The notes under the pieces: model-generated
Databases searched by the model: none
What the model saw: the letters and a program-made list of their open reading frames with translations, nothing else
Told to the model about the DNA's origin: nothing
In this document: piece by piece, positions 62,631-64,000 of the stretch
Numbering within the stretch: position 1 is the stretch's first letter
Layout of the letters: the number at the start of each line of letters is the position of its first letter
Program-made: the position numbers and the translations under genes
Origin: Vibrio rumoiensis
GTDB lineage: Bacteria; Pseudomonadota; Gammaproteobacteria; Enterobacterales; Vibrionaceae
Length of the DNA: 64,000 nt
Direction of reading: 5' to 3'
NCBI RefSeq assembly: GCF_002218045.2
Contig: NZ_AP018688.1
Span: 1-64,000, forward strand

Positions 62631-62718
62631 GTTAACTCCTAGGTATCAAGTGATTGTGATCCGCACCAGCAGTTTTGGACACCGAGTTAAGTGAGTACAA
62701 TCACTAACGAGGTGAACC

Positions 62719-63003
62719 ATGACAAGCAAGAAAAAACGTATTATCCATTCCCCTGAATTTAAAGCAGAAGCCCTGAAGCTAGCAGAGAAAGTGGGAGTAG
62801 CTGCGGCAGCGAGACAACTGTCGTTACACGAATCCCAGATCTATGGTTGGCGTAAGTCAGCTAAGAGCGACACCAGCACCAGTCAGCGGGAAAAAGATCT
62901 AGCCGCTGAAGTTGCCAAACTCAAACGACAATTGGCTGAGCAAGCTGAAGAGCTAGATATAGTAAAAAAGGCCGCCACCTACTTCGCGAAAAACCTAAAG
63001 TAG
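62719..63003 (+). CDS. IS3-family transposase OrfA
   Basis: 94 residues: MTSKKKRIIHSPEFKAEALK, helix-turn-helix VAAAARQLSLHESQIYGWRK, then a leucine zipper (LAAEVAKLKRQLAEQAEELD). Normal length. Confidence 0.85.
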   Translation: MTSKKKRIIHSPEFKAEALKLAEKVGVAAAARQLSLHESQIYGWRKSAKSDTSTSQREKDLAAEVAKLKRQLAEQAEELDIVKKAATYFAKNLK

Positions 63004-63017
63004 ATTGCTACGAATTT

Positions 63018-63870
63018 ATGCTCGAACACCTGCTTTGCTTCAGAGTTGCCCGCATGGCTAAGGTGTTCGGTGTTTCACGAAGTGGGTTTTATTACTGGAT
63101 TAAGCATCGCCACAAGGCCATCCAGCGCGAGGTAACTCGCCAAGAGCTTGATACGAAGGTCAAAGAGGCTTTTGATAATAGCAAAGGTCGTGATGGCTCA
63201 AGGCGCATCCAGAAAAGAGCTGGCTGAGAACGGTGATAGCCGTAATGTTAAAACCATTGCCGCCAGTATGAAGCGGCAGGATTTAACGCCGAAAGCGGCA
63301 CGTAAGTTTAAGTGTACGACGGACAGCAAACATAAAATGCCAGTTGCTCCGAACCTGCTGGCTCAGGATTTTAAGGCAGAGGCTCCGCATCAACAGTGGG
63401 CGGGAGACATCACCTATGTTGCGACAAGCGAAGGCTGGCTGTATTTGGCGGTAATCATTGACCTTTATTCCAGGCAAGTAGTCGGTTGGTCTATGGATAC
63501 CAGAATGACGGCAACTCTGGTTTGCGATGCGTTATCAATGGCCTTGTTCCGTCGAGGGTTCCCTGAGCAGGTTATCGTTCATAGTGACCGAGGTAGTCAG
63601 TACTGCTCAAAAGATTATCGAGACATCATAACTGCTTATAATCTAAAGCAAAGTATGAGTAGGAAAGGAAACTGCTGGGATAATGCTTGTGTTGAGAGCT
63701 TCTTCCATTCATTGAAAGTTGAAGCGATCCAGTATGAGCCGATCATGACGCGAGACGAGATGCGCCAAACGATCTTTGAATACATAGAGGTTGATTATAA
63801 TCGGACAAGAAGGCACAGTGCTCTTGGGTATCTAAGCCCAGTTAACTTTGAAAATCAAAATGTCGCTTAA
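63018..63870 (+). pseudogene. IS3-family transposase OrfB, frameshifted
   Basis: The first frame runs to a stop at 63227 after GSRRIQKRAG. The next frame takes over as RKELAENGDSRNVKTIAASM with all DDE parts: QWAGDITYVATSEGWLYLAV, VIVHSDRGSQYCS and NCWDNACVESFFHSLKVEAI. One surplus A in the run at 63211-63214 explains the break. Without frameshifting the protein is lost. A sequencing error in the run is also possible. Confidence 0.75.
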
Positions 63871-63900
63871 TGAAGTGTCCAGTCTGGCTGGAGCAGATCA

Positions 63901-64000
63901 TTTCTTATTTTTATATCTCATCTTCATTCCATTATTTCTCACAGAAACTTGAATCCATGTGTACGATATAAAAAAGTCTAAATTTCAAACTTCAGAATGA
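63901..64000. other. window end, nothing seen
   Basis: 100 A+T-rich bases after the IS end. No feature. Confidence 0.4.

Larger units (their letters stand above)
62657..63900 (+). mobile_element. IS3-family element, 1244 bp
   Basis: Ends TGATCCGCACCAGC...TTGGACAC (62657 on) and the inverted TGATCTGCTCCAGC...TGGACAC (from 63900) bound orfA and orfB. Size is right for IS3. The flanking duplication is not clear by eye. Confidence 0.8.

Overview
The window looks like a heavily rearranged accessory region from a marine gammaproteobacterium, most likely Vibrio or a close relative. The backbone is A+T-rich, the genes and insertion sequences are Vibrio/Shewanella-like in style, and a glycerol/dihydroxyacetone operon is present. 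Embedded in it is a G+C-rich block (about 28.5-34.8 kb) typical of enterobacterial or pseudomonad plasmid transposons. No rRNA, tRNA or CRISPR array was seen.

Left part (0.5-24.1 kb), a defence-island-like stretch. A tight four-gene operon (512-7340) encodes an SF1 (UPF1/COG1112-type) helicase, a winged-helix-like unknown, a two-HKD phospholipase-D-type nuclease and an RtcR-like CARF plus sigma-54 AAA+ activator with an intact GAFTGA motif. A near-consensus sigma-54 promoter lies at 457-473, 39 bases before the first gene, so the system may be inducible by its own sensor. Next come an internally deleted IS3-family copy, a 947-residue multi-zinc-ribbon protein with an embedded VSR-like nuclease motif, and a tight five-gene operon (13313-19996). 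That operon encodes a GrpE-like protein, an 832-residue divergent Hsp70, an AAA+ ATPase, a protein with a possible HPD-less J-like N-terminus, and a single-pass membrane protein with a peptidoglycan-binding domain. It is the strongest candidate for an undescribed system. An RsiV/DUF3298-like secreted protein, a Cre-like tyrosine recombinase with a lox-like 13-8-13 site directly upstream, and a Phd/YefM-RelE toxin-antitoxin pair close the region.

Middle and right (24.5-60.5 kb), nested mobile DNA. A group II intron (24486-48104) is split inside its reverse transcriptase gene by a 21.6-kb Tn3-family transposon (25759-47385; 46-bp perfect inverted repeats, AAATA duplication). Inside that transposon lie a plasmid segment (resolvase, RHH protein, conjugation-type genes) and a 9-kb Tn21-type transposon (27107-36153) whose two ends are both split by IS5075/IS4321-like elements. 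There are also a 3.2-kb Tn3-family unit (37315-40526) and a second group II intron (40743-44242) that itself carries an IS110-family element. To the right, an IS1634-type element (48122-60481) is split by a 10.6-kb segment (48862-59461) bounded by Tn3-like ends and a GTTAC duplication. This segment carries IS66, dhaR, dhaM-ptsH-ptsI, dhaL, dhaK, gldA and a truncated sensor kinase. For both major insertions, removing the insert together with one duplication copy restores an exact reading-frame length, so the layering is well supported.

The far right (60.5-64 kb) holds small membrane proteins, an unrecognised 314-residue protein and an IS3-family element with a frameshifted transposase.

Functionally, the dha genes form a complete glycerol-to-dihydroxyacetone phosphate route (GldA oxidises, DhaKLM phosphorylates with PEP) with the regulator DhaR and paired palindromic operators between dhaK and gldA.
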